Of a DNA stretch of 39,931 bases, positions 1 through 11,000 are shown one piece after another; the first letter of the stretch is position 1; each line of letters begins with the position of its first letter. The position numbers were made by a program, and so were the translations under genes. The notes under the pieces are model-generated. The model was not told where the DNA came from and did not search any database. It saw only the letters and a list, made by a program, of their open reading frames with translations. This DNA comes from CAYRVF01 sp964427535 (GTDB lineage: Bacteria; Chloroflexota; Ktedonobacteria; Ktedonobacterales; JADMIN01), in the NCBI GenBank assembly GCA_964427535.1, contig CAYRVF010000034.1, positions 1 through 39,931 of the forward strand, in the 5' to 3' direction.

Positions 1-434
1 TCAGGAAGCGCGCCTATCGCTTCCTGATAGGTGCGTTTCCGCTGGTTCGTGCCATGGCCCTCTAGCCGGTCGTCATGCAGCACAGCGTCCATCCGCTCGG
101 CGCTTACCGTGCCTGCCGGTTTGCCAGACCATGCCGCCCATGCCGCTTTGAAGCGTTGGTAATCGGCGTGGCGGCACTCGGCACACGGACGGTGGCCAGC
201 GGCAAAAGCGGTCGCCTCGTCGAGGAAGAACAGCTCCGTGTAGGAGTGGGGGCGCATCACTTGGCGGTGCCGTCCGCGGAACTCAGTGCGGCAGGTGATC
301 CAGCGGCGGACTTGCCAGGGGCGTACGACGCGCTGGGTATCGTCGTGCAAGATGCCGCGATTGCCCATGAGCAGGCCACGCTCCTCGATCGCGACGATCT
401 CGCCAAACGGCGTCACCCGATTTCGCAGCGGCAT
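1..434 (-). CDS. Conserved protein of unknown function, C-terminus cut by window edge
   Basis: I do not know the function. The minus-strand frame is open from the left edge and yields a protein beginning MPLRNRVTPFGEIVA, followed by GLLMGNRGILHDD, a PHSYTELFFLDEAT stretch and AAGHRPCAECR. About 144 residues are visible and the stop lies outside the window. I recall this N-terminus and the FFLDEATA..AGHRPCAECR core from uncharacterised bacterial proteins of roughly 170 residues. The GHRPCAEC knuckle resembles the 'EALAAGYRPCKxC' part of Ada-type metal-binding domains, so zinc binding is possible but only inferred. I chose the start at 434 because GGCAGG lies just upstream and family members begin here. 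In-frame ATGs at 455 and 515 are alternatives. It follows purE on the same strand and may be co-transcribed with the pur cluster. Confidence 0.7.
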   Translation of the reverse strand, partial: MPLRNRVTPFGEIVAIEERGLLMGNRGILHDDTQRVVRPWQVRRWITCRTEFRGRHRQVMRPHSYTELFFLDEATAFAAGHRPCAECRHADYQRFKAAWAAWSGKPAGTVSAERMDAVLHDDRLEGHGTNQRKRTYQEAIGALP

Positions 435-559
435 GCCTGCCCGCCTTTCAACCATCGAATATCCTCTGACACCGGCGATCCGCGGCCCGCTGGGCATCTC
501 GACAGTGAATAACATATCTGCGCGCTGTTCCTGCCCGGACCGCTGCGGTAGGGACGCGT

Positions 560-1060
560 TTAGCGGCCGCCGAGCGACTGCGCAACGTCGTGATTCTTGG
601 CCCGCGAGGTGGTGGCCATCTCGGCCTGGAAGGCGAGCATCTGCTGCTGTAGCGTAGGATCGTGCGCGGCGAGGATGCGCACGGCGAGTAGCCCGGCGTT
701 GCGCGCGTTGCCGATGGCGACTGTGGCGACGGGCACGCCAGAGGGCATCTGCACGATGGAGAGCAGCGAATCCATGCCGCGCAGCCACTCCGTCGGCACG
801 GGCACGCCGATCACAGGGAGCGGCGTGTAGGCGGCGAGCATACCGGGCAGGTGCGCCGCGCCTCCCGCCCCGGCGATGAGCACTCGCAGCCCCCGTTCGT
901 GCGCGGTGCGGCCATATTCAGCCATATCATCAGGCGTGCGGTGCGCCGAGACGATGCGAATCTCGTGTGCCACGCGAAACTGCTGGCACACCTCGGCTGC
1001 CGCGCGCATCACTGGAAGGTCGGAGTCACTTCCCATCACGATTCCGACGAGAGGGTCCAC
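560..1060 (-). CDS. purE: 5-(carboxyamino)imidazole ribonucleotide mutase (PurE class I)
   Basis: PurE converts N5-CAIR to CAIR in cytosolic de novo purine synthesis, using the product of PurK. The 166-residue length is normal for class I enzymes. Visible family motifs are GSDSDLPVM at the N-terminus (phosphate loop), SAHRTPD with the catalytic-region histidine, AGGAAHLPGMLA, and the late GNARNAGLLAVRIL helix. The start is a GTG at 1060. The start region is unusual: between the purK stop and this GTG lie three perfect 8-bp tandem units, each carrying an AAAG(G) Shine-Dalgarno-like core. It is the last purine gene of the cluster, 47 bp after purK, so PurK and PurE are made together, as expected for a pair that hands over the unstable N5-CAIR. 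Confidence 0.96.
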   Translation of the reverse strand: MDPLVGIVMGSDSDLPVMRAAAEVCQQFRVAHEIRIVSAHRTPDDMAEYGRTAHERGLRVLIAGAGGAAHLPGMLAAYTPLPVIGVPVPTEWLRGMDSLLSIVQMPSGVPVATVAIGNARNAGLLAVRILAAHDPTLQQQMLAFQAEMATTSRAKNHDVAQSLGGR

Positions 1061-1063
1061 CGG

Positions 1064-1087
1064 CTTTCTGCCTTTCTGCCTTTCTGC
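1064..1087. repeat. Three perfect 8-bp tandem units between purK and purE
   Basis: CTTTCTGC occurs three times head to tail on the plus strand (GCAGAAAG on the coding strand). The array sits in the 47-bp gap, ending about 4 nt from the purE GTG. Each coding-strand unit provides an AAAG(G) core that could act as a weak Shine-Dalgarno site. Slippage would change the number of such cores. Confidence 0.9.
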
Positions 1088-1107
1088 CCAGTCAGGGTGT
1101 CACCCCG

Positions 1108-2325
1108 TCACAGCTGTATCGCACTAGCGGCGGCGCGGGCACGAGCCTCCGCCGCCGCTAGCGTATCACCGAGCACGGTCACGTGTCCCATTTTCCGCCC
1201 GATGCGAGAGACGAGCTTGCCATAGATGTGGACGTGCGCGCCGGGAATCGCGAGCGCCTCGCTCAGCCCGTATGCGCGCGCGGGACCCTGCCGCGTGCCG
1301 AGCAGGTTGACCATCACGGCGGCGGGCGCGACGAGCTCTGTGCTGCCGAGCGGTAGGCCAAGCACGGCGCGCAGATGGTTCTCGAACTGCGAGGTCACGC
1401 AGCCCTCGATGCTGTAGTGTCCGGAGTTGTGCGGGCGCGGCGCGATCTCGTTGAAGAGCACATCGCCCTCAGCCGTCTCGAACAGCTCAACGCCGAAGAC
1501 CCCGATGCCCTCGATGGCCTCGACGGTCTGGCGCGCGAGCTGGGCGGCGCGCTCGCGCGTCTCAGTGGCGACCGCGGCGGGCGCGCGGACAACGTGGCAG
1601 ATGTGGTTCTGCTGCACCGTCTCGACGACCGGGTAGACGGCACATTCGTTGGCGCGCCCGCGCGCGACCATCACGGCCAGCTCGCGCACGAACGGTACCC
1701 ATGCCTCCACTAGCAACCCGCGCTCGGGGAAGCCCAGCCGCGCGCAGGCCTCCGCCGCCTCGCCTGCCGCGCGGACGGTGGCGTTGCCGTAGCCGTCGTA
1801 GCCGTTGCGGCGCGCCTTGACCACGACCGGCCAGCCCCACGTCGCGCCCGCGCGTATCACATCCTCGGGCGACGTCACCTCGGCAAACTCGGGTGTGCGG
1901 ATGCCTGCATCGCGCATCAGACGCTTCTGGGCAAGCTTGTCTTGCACACGCGCGAGTGTCCGACTGGTGGGGAAGACGGGGGTGCCCTGCTGCTCCAGCC
2001 AGTCGAGCGCGGAGACATCCACGAACTCGTTCTCCAGCGTGACGGCGAGCGCGCCTTCGGTCAGCTCGGCCAGGCGCAGGTGGTCGGTCCACTCGCCCGC
2101 GACCTCGCGGCTGGCGATGCGACCAGCCGGACTACCTAACTCGTGTTCGAGGATGGCGACCTCGATACCCAGGCGCGACGCCGCCTCCGCCGTCATGCGG
2201 GCGAGCTGTCCGCCGCCGAGGATCGCGACGAGGGCCGGGTAGGGGAGCGAGACACGCTGCCCCGGCTCGCTCGCGAAGCCGTCTATCGCCGCCGCGTCAG
2301 GTGCGATGTGCTGGCCGTCAGACAC
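1108..2325 (-). CDS. purK: 5-(carboxyamino)imidazole ribonucleotide synthase (PurK)
   Basis: PurK is an ATP-grasp enzyme that carboxylates AIR with bicarbonate and ATP to give N5-CAIR, the substrate of PurE encoded next. Seen in the sequence: the N-terminal nucleotide-fold motif AILGGGQLARM, the ATP-grasp lysine region WPVVVKARRNGYDGYGN, GVFGVELFE and FNEIAPRPHNSGHYSIEGC near the metal site. The C-terminal domain contains VMVNLLGT. I prefer the GTG at 2325, which has GAGGG about 10 nt upstream and leaves purN undisturbed. The ATG at 2352 would overlap the purN end by 11 bp and has no clear Shine-Dalgarno. Either choice leaves an N-terminal extension of 30 or more residues before the conserved core, of unknown role. 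Order is purN-purK-purE. Confidence 0.95.
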   Translation of the reverse strand: MSDGQHIAPDAAAIDGFASEPGQRVSLPYPALVAILGGGQLARMTAEAASRLGIEVAILEHELGSPAGRIASREVAGEWTDHLRLAELTEGALAVTLENEFVDVSALDWLEQQGTPVFPTSRTLARVQDKLAQKRLMRDAGIRTPEFAEVTSPEDVIRAGATWGWPVVVKARRNGYDGYGNATVRAAGEAAEACARLGFPERGLLVEAWVPFVRELAVMVARGRANECAVYPVVETVQQNHICHVVRAPAAVATETRERAAQLARQTVEAIEGIGVFGVELFETAEGDVLFNEIAPRPHNSGHYSIEGCVTSQFENHLRAVLGLPLGSTELVAPAAVMVNLLGTRQGPARAYGLSEALAIPGAHVHIYGKLVSRIGRKMGHVTVLGDTLAAAEARARAAASAIQL

Positions 2326-2341
2326 GGAATGCTTCCCTCTC

Positions 2342-2995
2342 TCATCTGTCATGGACGCGTTGTTCGGTGAGCGCGATCTGAACCGCCTCGACGATCAGGC
2401 GATGCTCGGCGTGATGCATGCGCTCCTCGAACGTCTCCAGCGTATCACCTGGCACGAACGGCACGACCGCCTGGGCGACGACTGCACCGGCGTCGAGCTC
2501 GTCGGTCACGCGATGCACCATGCAGCCGCTCTCGCGGATCTCGCCTCGCTGGTAGGCGTCGAATGCCTCGCGGATGGCGTGGGCGCCGGGGAACGTGCCT
2601 GGCAGCGCGGGATGCAGGTTGAGCAGCCTGCCCGCGAACAGGCGTACGAAGCCGGGCGAGAAGATGTGCATCCATCCAGCGAGGACGACCAGATCGGGCG
2701 CGTACTCCTCGATGCGCCGCGCGAGGTCTCTGTCATACTCCTCGCGGCTCTGTCCGGCGTCGATGTAGGGCTTGAGCGGGACGTAGTGCGTGGGGATGCC
2801 CGCCCGCTCGGCTCGCTGGAGTCCGAACGCGCCCTTGCGGTTGGAGACGACGAGCGCGATTTCCGCCGCGAGCCGCCCGGTCGCGATGGCGTCCAGCAGC
2901 GCCTGCAGGTTCGTCCCCGAGCCAGAGAGAAGCACGACCAGGCGAGGCGGGCGGTGGCGCTCGGCGTGGTGGGCTGACTCACTCGATGGCGACAC
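2342..2995 (-). CDS. purN: Phosphoribosylglycinamide formyltransferase (PurN)
   Basis: PurN transfers the formyl group of 10-formyl-tetrahydrofolate to GAR, giving FGAR. Family motifs are LVVLLSGSGTNLQALLDA (phosphate loop), VVSNRKGAFGLQRAE, LAGWMHIFSPGFV, the catalytic LHPALPGTFPGAHA, and HRVTDELDAGAVVAQ with the catalytic-site aspartate. The chosen GTG at 2995 gives 217 residues, the usual size. It has GGGAG six nucleotides upstream, at 3002-3006, inside the end of purM, so the two genes overlap by 17 bp and translation is probably coupled. A longer frame to 3127 exists, but its extra residues are low-complexity shadow of purM. No formate-dependent PurT is seen, so this step here depends on folate. 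Confidence 0.95.
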   Translation of the reverse strand: MSPSSESAHHAERHRPPRLVVLLSGSGTNLQALLDAIATGRLAAEIALVVSNRKGAFGLQRAERAGIPTHYVPLKPYIDAGQSREEYDRDLARRIEEYAPDLVVLAGWMHIFSPGFVRLFAGRLLNLHPALPGTFPGAHAIREAFDAYQRGEIRESGCMVHRVTDELDAGAVVAQAVVPFVPGDTLETFEERMHHAEHRLIVEAVQIALTEQRVHDR

Positions 2996-4001
2996 GGCGG
3001 TCTCCCGGTACAATCTCGCTGACGGTGTAGAGCTCGCCTGGCAGGGTCGCATGCGCACGCGCTTCGTGCTCGCGCGGCACGACGACGAGCATCCCGAGGC
3101 CCATGTTGAAGACGTGGAACAGTTCATCGTCTGCTATGTCGCCGAGCTGGGCGATTAGGCCGAAGATCGGCGGTTCGGGCCAGCTCCCGCGCCGCAGGAC
3201 AGCGCCCGTCCCAGATGGCAGCACACGGGGCAGGTTGTCGATGACGCCGCCGCCGGTGATGTGCGCCAGACCGCGAATATCGATGCCTGCCTCGCGCAGC
3301 CGGGTCACAGGGGCGAGATAGGAGCGATGCACCGCGAGCAGCGCCTCGCCCACGCTCGTGCCGAGATCAGGCCGGGGGGCAGCCCAGTCGAGATCTTTGA
3401 GTACGCGCCGGGCGAGCGAGTAGCCGTTGGTGTGCAGGCCGCTGGAGGGCAGTGCGAGCACCATATCTCCCGGCTGGATGCGGCTGCCGTCGAGCAATTG
3501 TCCGCGCTCGACGACGCCGACGATCGTGCCCGCCAGGTCTACTTCGCCCGAGACATACACGCCCGGCATCTCGGCGGTCTCGCCGCCAATCAACGCGCAG
3601 CCCGCCTCGCGACAGGCCAGCGCCGCGCCCGCGACGAGCGTCGCCACGCGCTCCGGTTCGAGCCGCGACGAGGCGACGTAGTCCAGAAAGAACAGCGGAC
3701 GCGCGCCCTGCACCAGAATGTCGTTGACACAGTGGTTGACGAGGTCCTGCCCGAGGGTGTCCCAGCGGCCCATGCGGGCGGCGACCTTGGTCTTGGTGCC
3801 GACGCCGTCAGTGGATGCGACGAGCACCGGCGCGGTCATGCGGGCGAGCCGCTCCGCGCTGAAGAGGCCGCCGAAGCTGCCCATGTCGGAGAGCACGTCG
3901 GGCGTGTAGGTGGAGCGCACGGCAGCGGTCATCAGCTCGTTCGCCTGCTGTCCCGCCGCGATGTTCACGCCTGCGTCGGTGTAGAGATCGTCCCCGGCCA
4001 T
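2979..4001 (-). CDS. purM: Phosphoribosylformylglycinamidine cyclo-ligase (PurM, AIR synthetase)
   Basis: PurM closes the imidazole ring: FGAM plus ATP gives AIR. The 340 residues match the family. Motifs include YTDAGVNIAAG near the N-terminus, DMGSFGGLFS, the nucleotide-site STDGVGTKTKVAARMGRWDTLGQDLVNHCVNDILVQGARPLFFLDY, ALIGGETAEMPGVY, GLHTNGYSLARRVL, and AHITGGGVIDNLPRVLP. PurM shares its fold with the PurL core encoded farther upstream in the same cluster. The start ATG shares one base with the purD stop (TAATG at 3999-4003) and its own end overlaps purN, so purD-purM-purN are tightly coupled. Nothing appears damaged. Confidence 0.97.
   Translation of the reverse strand: MAGDDLYTDAGVNIAAGQQANELMTAAVRSTYTPDVLSDMGSFGGLFSAERLARMTAPVLVASTDGVGTKTKVAARMGRWDTLGQDLVNHCVNDILVQGARPLFFLDYVASSRLEPERVATLVAGAALACREAGCALIGGETAEMPGVYVSGEVDLAGTIVGVVERGQLLDGSRIQPGDMVLALPSSGLHTNGYSLARRVLKDLDWAAPRPDLGTSVGEALLAVHRSYLAPVTRLREAGIDIRGLAHITGGGVIDNLPRVLPSGTGAVLRRGSWPEPPIFGLIAQLGDIADDELFHVFNMGLGMLVVVPREHEARAHATLPGELYTVSEIVPGDRRVAIE
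3002..3006 (-). promoter_or_regulatory. Shine-Dalgarno of purN, inside purM
   Basis: GGGAG on the coding strand, six bases before the GTG at 2995. It decides the purN start against the longer open frame and places the ribosome site within the last codons of purM. Confidence 0.7.
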
Positions 4002-5335
4002 TACTGCTGCTCCTCGGCGGTCACGACGTTCTCGGCGGCGGTTCCACCGATGTCATGCCGGAACTGCCTGCCCTCGAACGAGATGCGCTCGACGCCCGCA
4101 TAGGCGTGTCGTAGCGCGGCGGGTAGGTCGGGTCCAAGTCCGCTGACGGCCAGCACCCGTCCTCCATCGGTGACGAGCCGTCCGTCGCGGCGCGCGGTGC
4201 CTGCGGAGAAGACGAGCACGTCTGCCAGGGCGGCTGCCGCATCCACACCCGAGATGGGCAGCCCCTTGGGATACGCGCCAGGGTAGCCGGGCGCGGCCAG
4301 CACGACTGTCGCGCAGGCTCCCGGACGCCACTGGATGCTGACCTCATCCAGTCGCCCTTCGACACACGCGAGCAGGATGCTGGCGAGATCGGTCTCCAGC
4401 AGCGGCAGGATCGCCTGCGTCTCGGGGTCGCCGAAGCGGCAGTTGAATTCGAGCACGCGCGGCCCCTCGGGCGTGAGCATCAGCCCGGCGTAGAGGACGC
4501 CGACGTAGGGTGTGCCGCGCGCCGCCATGCCGTCGATGGCCCGCTGCAGCACGGTCGTGCGCAGCTCGTCGATCAGGGCCGGTGAGACGTCGCCGAGCGG
4601 CGAGTACGCGCCCATGCCGCCGGTGTTAGGTCCATCGTCGCCGTCGAAGGCGCGCTTGTGGTCGCGAGCGGGCGGTAGCGGCACGACCGTGCGCCCATCG
4701 GAGAAGGCGAGCAGCGACATCTCGCGCCCCGCCAGCCGCTCTTCGACCACGATGGTCGCCCCGGCATCGCCGAACACATGCCCCTGGAGCATCCCGCGCG
4801 CCGCGTCGAGCGCTTCCTGCCGATCGCCGGCGACGACGACGCCTTTTCCCGCTGCCAGCCCGTCCGCCTTCACCACGACTCGGCCGCTGGTGCCAGCAAT
4901 GTACTCCTCTGCCGCGGCCAGATCGGAGAACGTGGCGTAAGCGGCGGTGGGAATGCCCGTCTCGCGCAGAAAGTCCTTCGTGAAGGCTTTGGAGGATTCG
5001 AGCCGTGCCGCCGCCGCGCTGGGGCCGAAGATCGGCAGGCCCGCCGCCTGAAACGCGTCGACGATGCCTGCCGCGAGGGGCCCCTCGGGTCCAACGACGG
5101 TCAGATCAATCTGGCGTTCTTCCGCGAACGCGCGCAGTGCTGGAATGTCATCCGAGGAGATCGCGACGTTCTCCGAGCTGGCGCGCAGCGAGCCGTCCAC
5201 CGAGGCCGCGGGCCATTCGGTGCCGCCGTTGCCCGGCGCGACGAAGACCTGCTCGACGCTGGGCGAACGCGCCAGCGCCCAGGTAAGCGCATGCTCGCGT
5301 CCACCCGAGCCGACGACCAGTATGCGCAGTCCCAT
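4001..5335 (-). CDS. purD: Phosphoribosylamine-glycine ligase (PurD, GAR synthetase)
   Basis: PurD is an ATP-grasp ligase joining 5-phosphoribosylamine and glycine to GAR. The product from the ATG at 5335 starts MGLRILVVGSGGREHAL, the classic PurD N-terminus, and is 444 residues long. Other motifs are VVGPEGPLAAGIVD, GPSAAAARLESSKAFTK, VVVKADGLAAGKGV (ATP-grasp lysine), RDHKRAFDGDDGPNTGGMGAYSP and VLEFNCRFGDPETQAILP (metal ligands). The reading frame continues upstream to 5437, but that part runs through an intergenic GC-rich repeat and is not family-like. GGAAAG precedes the chosen start by about 10 nt. The product, phosphoribosylamine, comes from PurF encoded immediately before; it is very labile, so co-expression makes sense. 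Confidence 0.96.
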   Translation of the reverse strand: MGLRILVVGSGGREHALTWALARSPSVEQVFVAPGNGGTEWPAASVDGSLRASSENVAISSDDIPALRAFAEERQIDLTVVGPEGPLAAGIVDAFQAAGLPIFGPSAAAARLESSKAFTKDFLRETGIPTAAYATFSDLAAAEEYIAGTSGRVVVKADGLAAGKGVVVAGDRQEALDAARGMLQGHVFGDAGATIVVEERLAGREMSLLAFSDGRTVVPLPPARDHKRAFDGDDGPNTGGMGAYSPLGDVSPALIDELRTTVLQRAIDGMAARGTPYVGVLYAGLMLTPEGPRVLEFNCRFGDPETQAILPLLETDLASILLACVEGRLDEVSIQWRPGACATVVLAAPGYPGAYPKGLPISGVDAAAALADVLVFSAGTARRDGRLVTDGGRVLAVSGLGPDLPAALRHAYAGVERISFEGRQFRHDIGGTAAENVVTAEEQQ

Positions 5336-5365
5336 GTTTCGTCGCTTTCCGTCTAGTTGCGTGGC

Positions 5366-5416
5366 TGGCCCCTCCCCTGGCCCCTCACCTGACGGTGAGA
5401 GAGGGGAGAAAAGGGG
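5366..5416. repeat. GC-rich intergenic repeat with small hairpin between purF and purD
   Basis: Two 12-bp direct copies of TGGCCCCTC(C/A)CC start at 5366 and 5378. The second leads into a hairpin with arms CTCACC (5384-5389) and GGTGAG (5394-5399) around a TGAC loop, followed by AGAGGGG and AAAAGGGGC. It fills most of the 83-bp gap inside the operon. It looks like a dispersed intergenic element; a related CCCC/GGGG hairpin sits at 28000-28021. There is no T-run in the coding direction, so I do not call it a terminator. Confidence 0.5.
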
Positions 5417-5418
5417 CG

Positions 5419-6996
<1,578 letters not shown>

Positions 6997-7078
6997 TGCA
7001 CTGCTCCATCGCTAGAAGTGGACTCCCACTTCATCGAGGCGACTGCCTCTCGCTTCCCTGTTGCCGCGTCGCCGGTCC

Positions 7079-8050
7079 TCAGTATCCGGTATGTGCCGCC
7101 CGATAGGCGCCCATGTTCCGGGCGATGCGGTCCGTGACCGGCTGCTCACCCGGTTTAAACGTCTGGCCGGTGAGGCGCTCATACGCGGAGATGTAGCGCG
7201 CTGCGACCGCTGCCGCCAGCTCCGGCGAGAGTGCCGGTGGCTCGCCATCCCCGCGAAAACCTTGTCGCGCGTAGGCCGTCCGCAGGTACTCCTTATCGAC
7301 ATTCTCTGGCTCGCGGCCCTCGCCGTACGAGTCCGCCGTCCAGAAGCGGCTGGAGTCCGGCGTGTGAATCTCGTCGATCAGAATCAACTCGCCATCGCGC
7401 ACGCCGAACTCATACTTCGTATCGACCAGAATCAGTCCGGCGTTGCGGGCGACTTCCTGCCCACGCGCGAAGAGCGCCTGCGCCACTTGCTCGACGCGTT
7501 CCCACAGTGCGGGCTCGACCAGCCCCGTCCTCACGATCTCGTTGCGCGTCAGCAGCTCGTCATGTGCCCCCGCCTCGCCTTTCGTCGTGGGCGTGAGGAT
7601 GGGCGTGGGCAGCGGGTCATTCTTATGCAGCCCATCAGGGAGCGGGACGCCATATGGCGCGCGCGCGCCCTGCGCGTACAGATACCAGAGCGAGGTCTTC
7701 GTGACCCCGGTGATGTAGCCGCGCACGACGACCTCGACCGGCAACGCCTCGGCGACCCGTCCAACGGTCACGTTCGGGTCGGGAACGGCGACGACGTGGT
7801 TGCTCACTATGTCGCGCGTCTGTTCGAACCACCACGCGCTGAGCTGATTGAGCACCTGCCCTTTGAAAGGTATCACGCCGAGAATGCGGTCGAAGGCCGA
7901 AATACGGTCCGTCGTGATAAAGACGCGCGTCTCCGCATCGAGCGCGTAAATGTCGCGCACCTTGCCGGAGGTCTTCGGGCCGAAGCCGGGAAGGTCGACA
8001 GACTGGAGCGAGCTCGGTATTGCCTCGCGCAACTGCGCTGGTGTCAGCAT
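7079..8050 (-). CDS. purC: SAICAR synthase (PurC), long form
   Basis: PurC joins CAIR and aspartate with ATP to give SAICAR, the last purine step encoded in this window. At 323 residues it is the longer, yeast-like form rather than the ~240-residue E. coli form. Visible motifs are GKVRDIYAL, TTDRISAFDRILGVIPFKGQVLNQLSAWWFEQT, VEVVVRGYITG, the substrate-site region GEAGAHDELL, LILVDTKYEFGV and LIDEIHTPDSSRFW. A purine-rich GGGGGAACAGGA stretch precedes the ATG. It lies 45 bp after the purL fusion and 82 bp before purF, on the same strand. Its partner for the next step, PurB, is not in the window. Confidence 0.97.
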   Translation of the reverse strand: MLTPAQLREAIPSSLQSVDLPGFGPKTSGKVRDIYALDAETRVFITTDRISAFDRILGVIPFKGQVLNQLSAWWFEQTRDIVSNHVVAVPDPNVTVGRVAEALPVEVVVRGYITGVTKTSLWYLYAQGARAPYGVPLPDGLHKNDPLPTPILTPTTKGEAGAHDELLTRNEIVRTGLVEPALWERVEQVAQALFARGQEVARNAGLILVDTKYEFGVRDGELILIDEIHTPDSSRFWTADSYGEGREPENVDKEYLRTAYARQGFRGDGEPPALSPELAAAVAARYISAYERLTGQTFKPGEQPVTDRIARNMGAYRAAHTGY

Positions 8051-8095
8051 GGTCCTGTTCCCCCGTCGCGCTGCTCTCGCACCGCCCTATCGACC

Positions 8096-11000
8096 CTACG
8101 CATGCCGGACCCCATTCTGGAACAGCGGCAGCCCGAGCATGCCGCGCTCGCCTCGGTGCCAGCGCGGCGCATTCCAGGGGAAGATGTGATCCTCTGGATG
8201 CGGCATTAGCCCGAGCACCGTGCCTGCCGGATTGCAGATGCCCGCGATGCTGTCCACCGAGCCGTTCGGGTTGCCGGGGTAGCCGGTGGGATTGCCCGCG
8301 CCATCCGTGTAGGTCAGCGCGACGAGGCCGCCCGCGTGCAGCGCCGCCGTCACCTCCGGACTGCTCGTCGCGAGACGTCCCTCGCCGTGCGCGACGGGAC
8401 AATAGATCAGCTCGTCCAACCCTTCGGTGAAGAGGGAGGGACTCGCGGGATTGGGCCGCAAGTGGACCCAGCGGCACTCGAACTGCCCCGAGGCGTTCGG
8501 TGCGAGCGTCACAGCCCGCGTCCCCGCTGGGCAAATCTCGCCGCCCGGCAGCAGTCCCGACTTGACGAGCGTCTGGAAGCCGTTGCAAATGCCTAACACC
8601 GGGCGCCCTTCGGCGATGAAACGCTCGACCTCTGCACGCAGCCGGTGGCGCAGATCAAAGGCCCAGAGCGTGCCCGCGCCCAGGTCGTCGCCATACGAGA
8701 AGCCGCCAGGAATGACTAGCATCGCGTAGTCCGACAGGCGCCGCGCGCCGGCGAGAAGCTGGTTGACGTGGACGACTTCCGGCTCGGCTCCGGCAAGCTC
8801 GCACGCGCGCGCCGCGTCGCGGTCGCGGTTGGTGCCGTTGGCATGCAGGATCAGCACACGCTTGGGACCGACGCGCGACGAATGGTCGGGGCGGATGACG
8901 GGGGAAGCGGCAGTTGGCCGCTCCGCTGACACAGCGTCGACGCGCTGGGGTACTTGCCCGCGCCAGGCCGCCTCCAGGTCCGCAACGCTCGCATGCATGA
9001 CCTCGCTTCCGTCGTGGCCGAGAACACGGAGCTGAGCATCGTCCCGCACAGTGCCGATTACCGCGTGTGGCACGCCCTGGAGCAGCCGCGAGAACGCGGC
9101 GCCATCGTCCGGTCGCACCTCGACGATCAGGCGGCCCTGTGTCTCGGAAAAGAGCGCGGCCTTGTCGGTCAGATCACTTGTTGCACCGGGCAGATTCGCG
9201 AGCGCAACGTCCGCGCCGAGCCGTCCAGCGAGGCACATCTCAGCCAGCGCGACGGCGAGTCCGCCCTCGGAGCAGTCGTGGCAGGACTGCACGAGGCCCG
9301 CTCTCATCGCCTGATGGAGCGCCCGGTAGCGCTCCAGCGGGTGCGCGACCGGCCGGGGAACGCGCTCGCTTACGCCGCCGAACTGCTCGCCGTACGCGCT
9401 GCCGCCCAGCTCGTCGCGTGTCTCGCCGACGACGAAGAGCGCGTTTCGTGGCGCTTTGAGGTCCATCGTCACGCTGCGGTCGACGGACGGCACGATGCCG
9501 AGTGCTGAGATCACCAGCGTGCCGGGGATCGCGGTGCGCTCGCCATCGCCGGTGGCGTACTCGTTGTTCAGGCTGTCTTTGCCCGAGATGAAGGGCGCGC
9601 CGTAGGCGATGGCCGCGTCGTAGCAGCCCTGGGCGCAGCGCACGAGGCTGCCGAGCCGGTCGGGTAGCGAGGTGTTGCCCCAGCAGAAGTTGTCGAGCAG
9701 CGCGATCTCGTCGGGATCGGCGCCGACCGCGACGGCGTTGCGCACCGCCTCGTCCACCGCCGCCCAGGCCATCGCGTATGGATCGATCTCACCGTAGGCT
9801 GGGCAGACGCCGACGGCGAGCGCCGCCCCACGTGGATGCTCGGCATCGTCTTTCGTGCCTTGCGCGGCGGTATCGAACGGCACGAGCACGGTGGCGTCAC
9901 CTGGCCCATGCTCGTCCGCGCCGACGAGCGGCTTCACCGCCGTGCCGCCCTGCACTTCGTGATCGTAGCGCCGGATGACATCTTCTTTACTGCGGATGTC
10001 GGGGTGCGCGAGCAGCGCCATCAGGGCATCTGCGGCCGATGCTTCACGCCCCGAGGTGGTCGCGGGACCTCGCTGGAGCGAAGGCGCCCAGAGCGCGCGC
10101 AGGTGCTTGCGGGGTAGCCCGTGATGCAGCAGCTCCATCGAGAGGTCGGCGACGAAGCTCTCGCCGTAGCGCAACCGTAGGCGTCCGCCGGCCTCGAACC
10201 TGCCGATGCTGACAACCTCGACATCCTGGCCGGCGCAGATCGTTCGTAGCGCCTCCCAGTGTTCCGGCGGAACGGCGAGCACCATGCGCTCCTGCGCCTC
10301 GCTCAGCCAGATTTCCCAAGGCCGTAGCCCGGGATACTTGAGGGGCACAGTATCGAGCTGAACCTCCGCGCCGACCTCGCTGCCCATCTCGCTGACCGCC
10401 GACGAGATGCCGCCCGCGCCACAGTCGGTGATCGCGGAGTAGAGTCGCGCATCGCGCGCCCGCAGGATCACCTCCTGCACCTGCTTCTCGTGGATGGGGT
10501 GGCCGATCTGGACGGCACCTCCAGCGATCTCGCCCGTTTCGGCGGTCATCTCCATACTGGAGAACGTCGCGCCTCCCAGCCCGTCGCGTCCGGTGCGGCC
10601 GCCAAGTAGCACGATCAAGTCGCCGGGCCGCGCGCCGGTGACGTGCGAGCCGTGCGGCAGGATGCCCAAGCAGCCGCAGAAGACGAGCGGGTTCGCGGTG
10701 TAGCCGGGCCGATAAAGTATGGCGCCGTTGACGGTCGGGATGCCCATCTTGTTGCCGTAGTCTTCGATACCAGCCACCACGCCATCGGCAATCCGACGCG
10801 GATGCAGCACGCCCTCCGGCAGCTCAGACGGCGGGAGGTCTGGCGGACCGAAGCAGAGGATGTCGGTGTTGGCGATGGGTCGCGCGCTCACGCCAAGCAC
10901 ATCGCGCACCACGCCGCCGACGCCGGTGTTGGCGCCGCCGAACGGCTCCAGCGCGGATGGGTGGTTGTGCGTCTCGACCTTGAAAGCGAGGTCCCAGGTG

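Noticed and set aside
75..657. Two plus-strand frames near the left edge (75-512 and 286-657)
   Set aside because: The minus strand here encodes conserved protein sequence (MPLRNRVTPFGE, GHRPCAECR) and the end of purE, so these are shadows.
7061..8209. 382-residue plus-strand frame opposite purC
   Set aside because: purC is unmistakable on the minus strand; the plus-strand product is Arg/His/Asp-rich without motifs.
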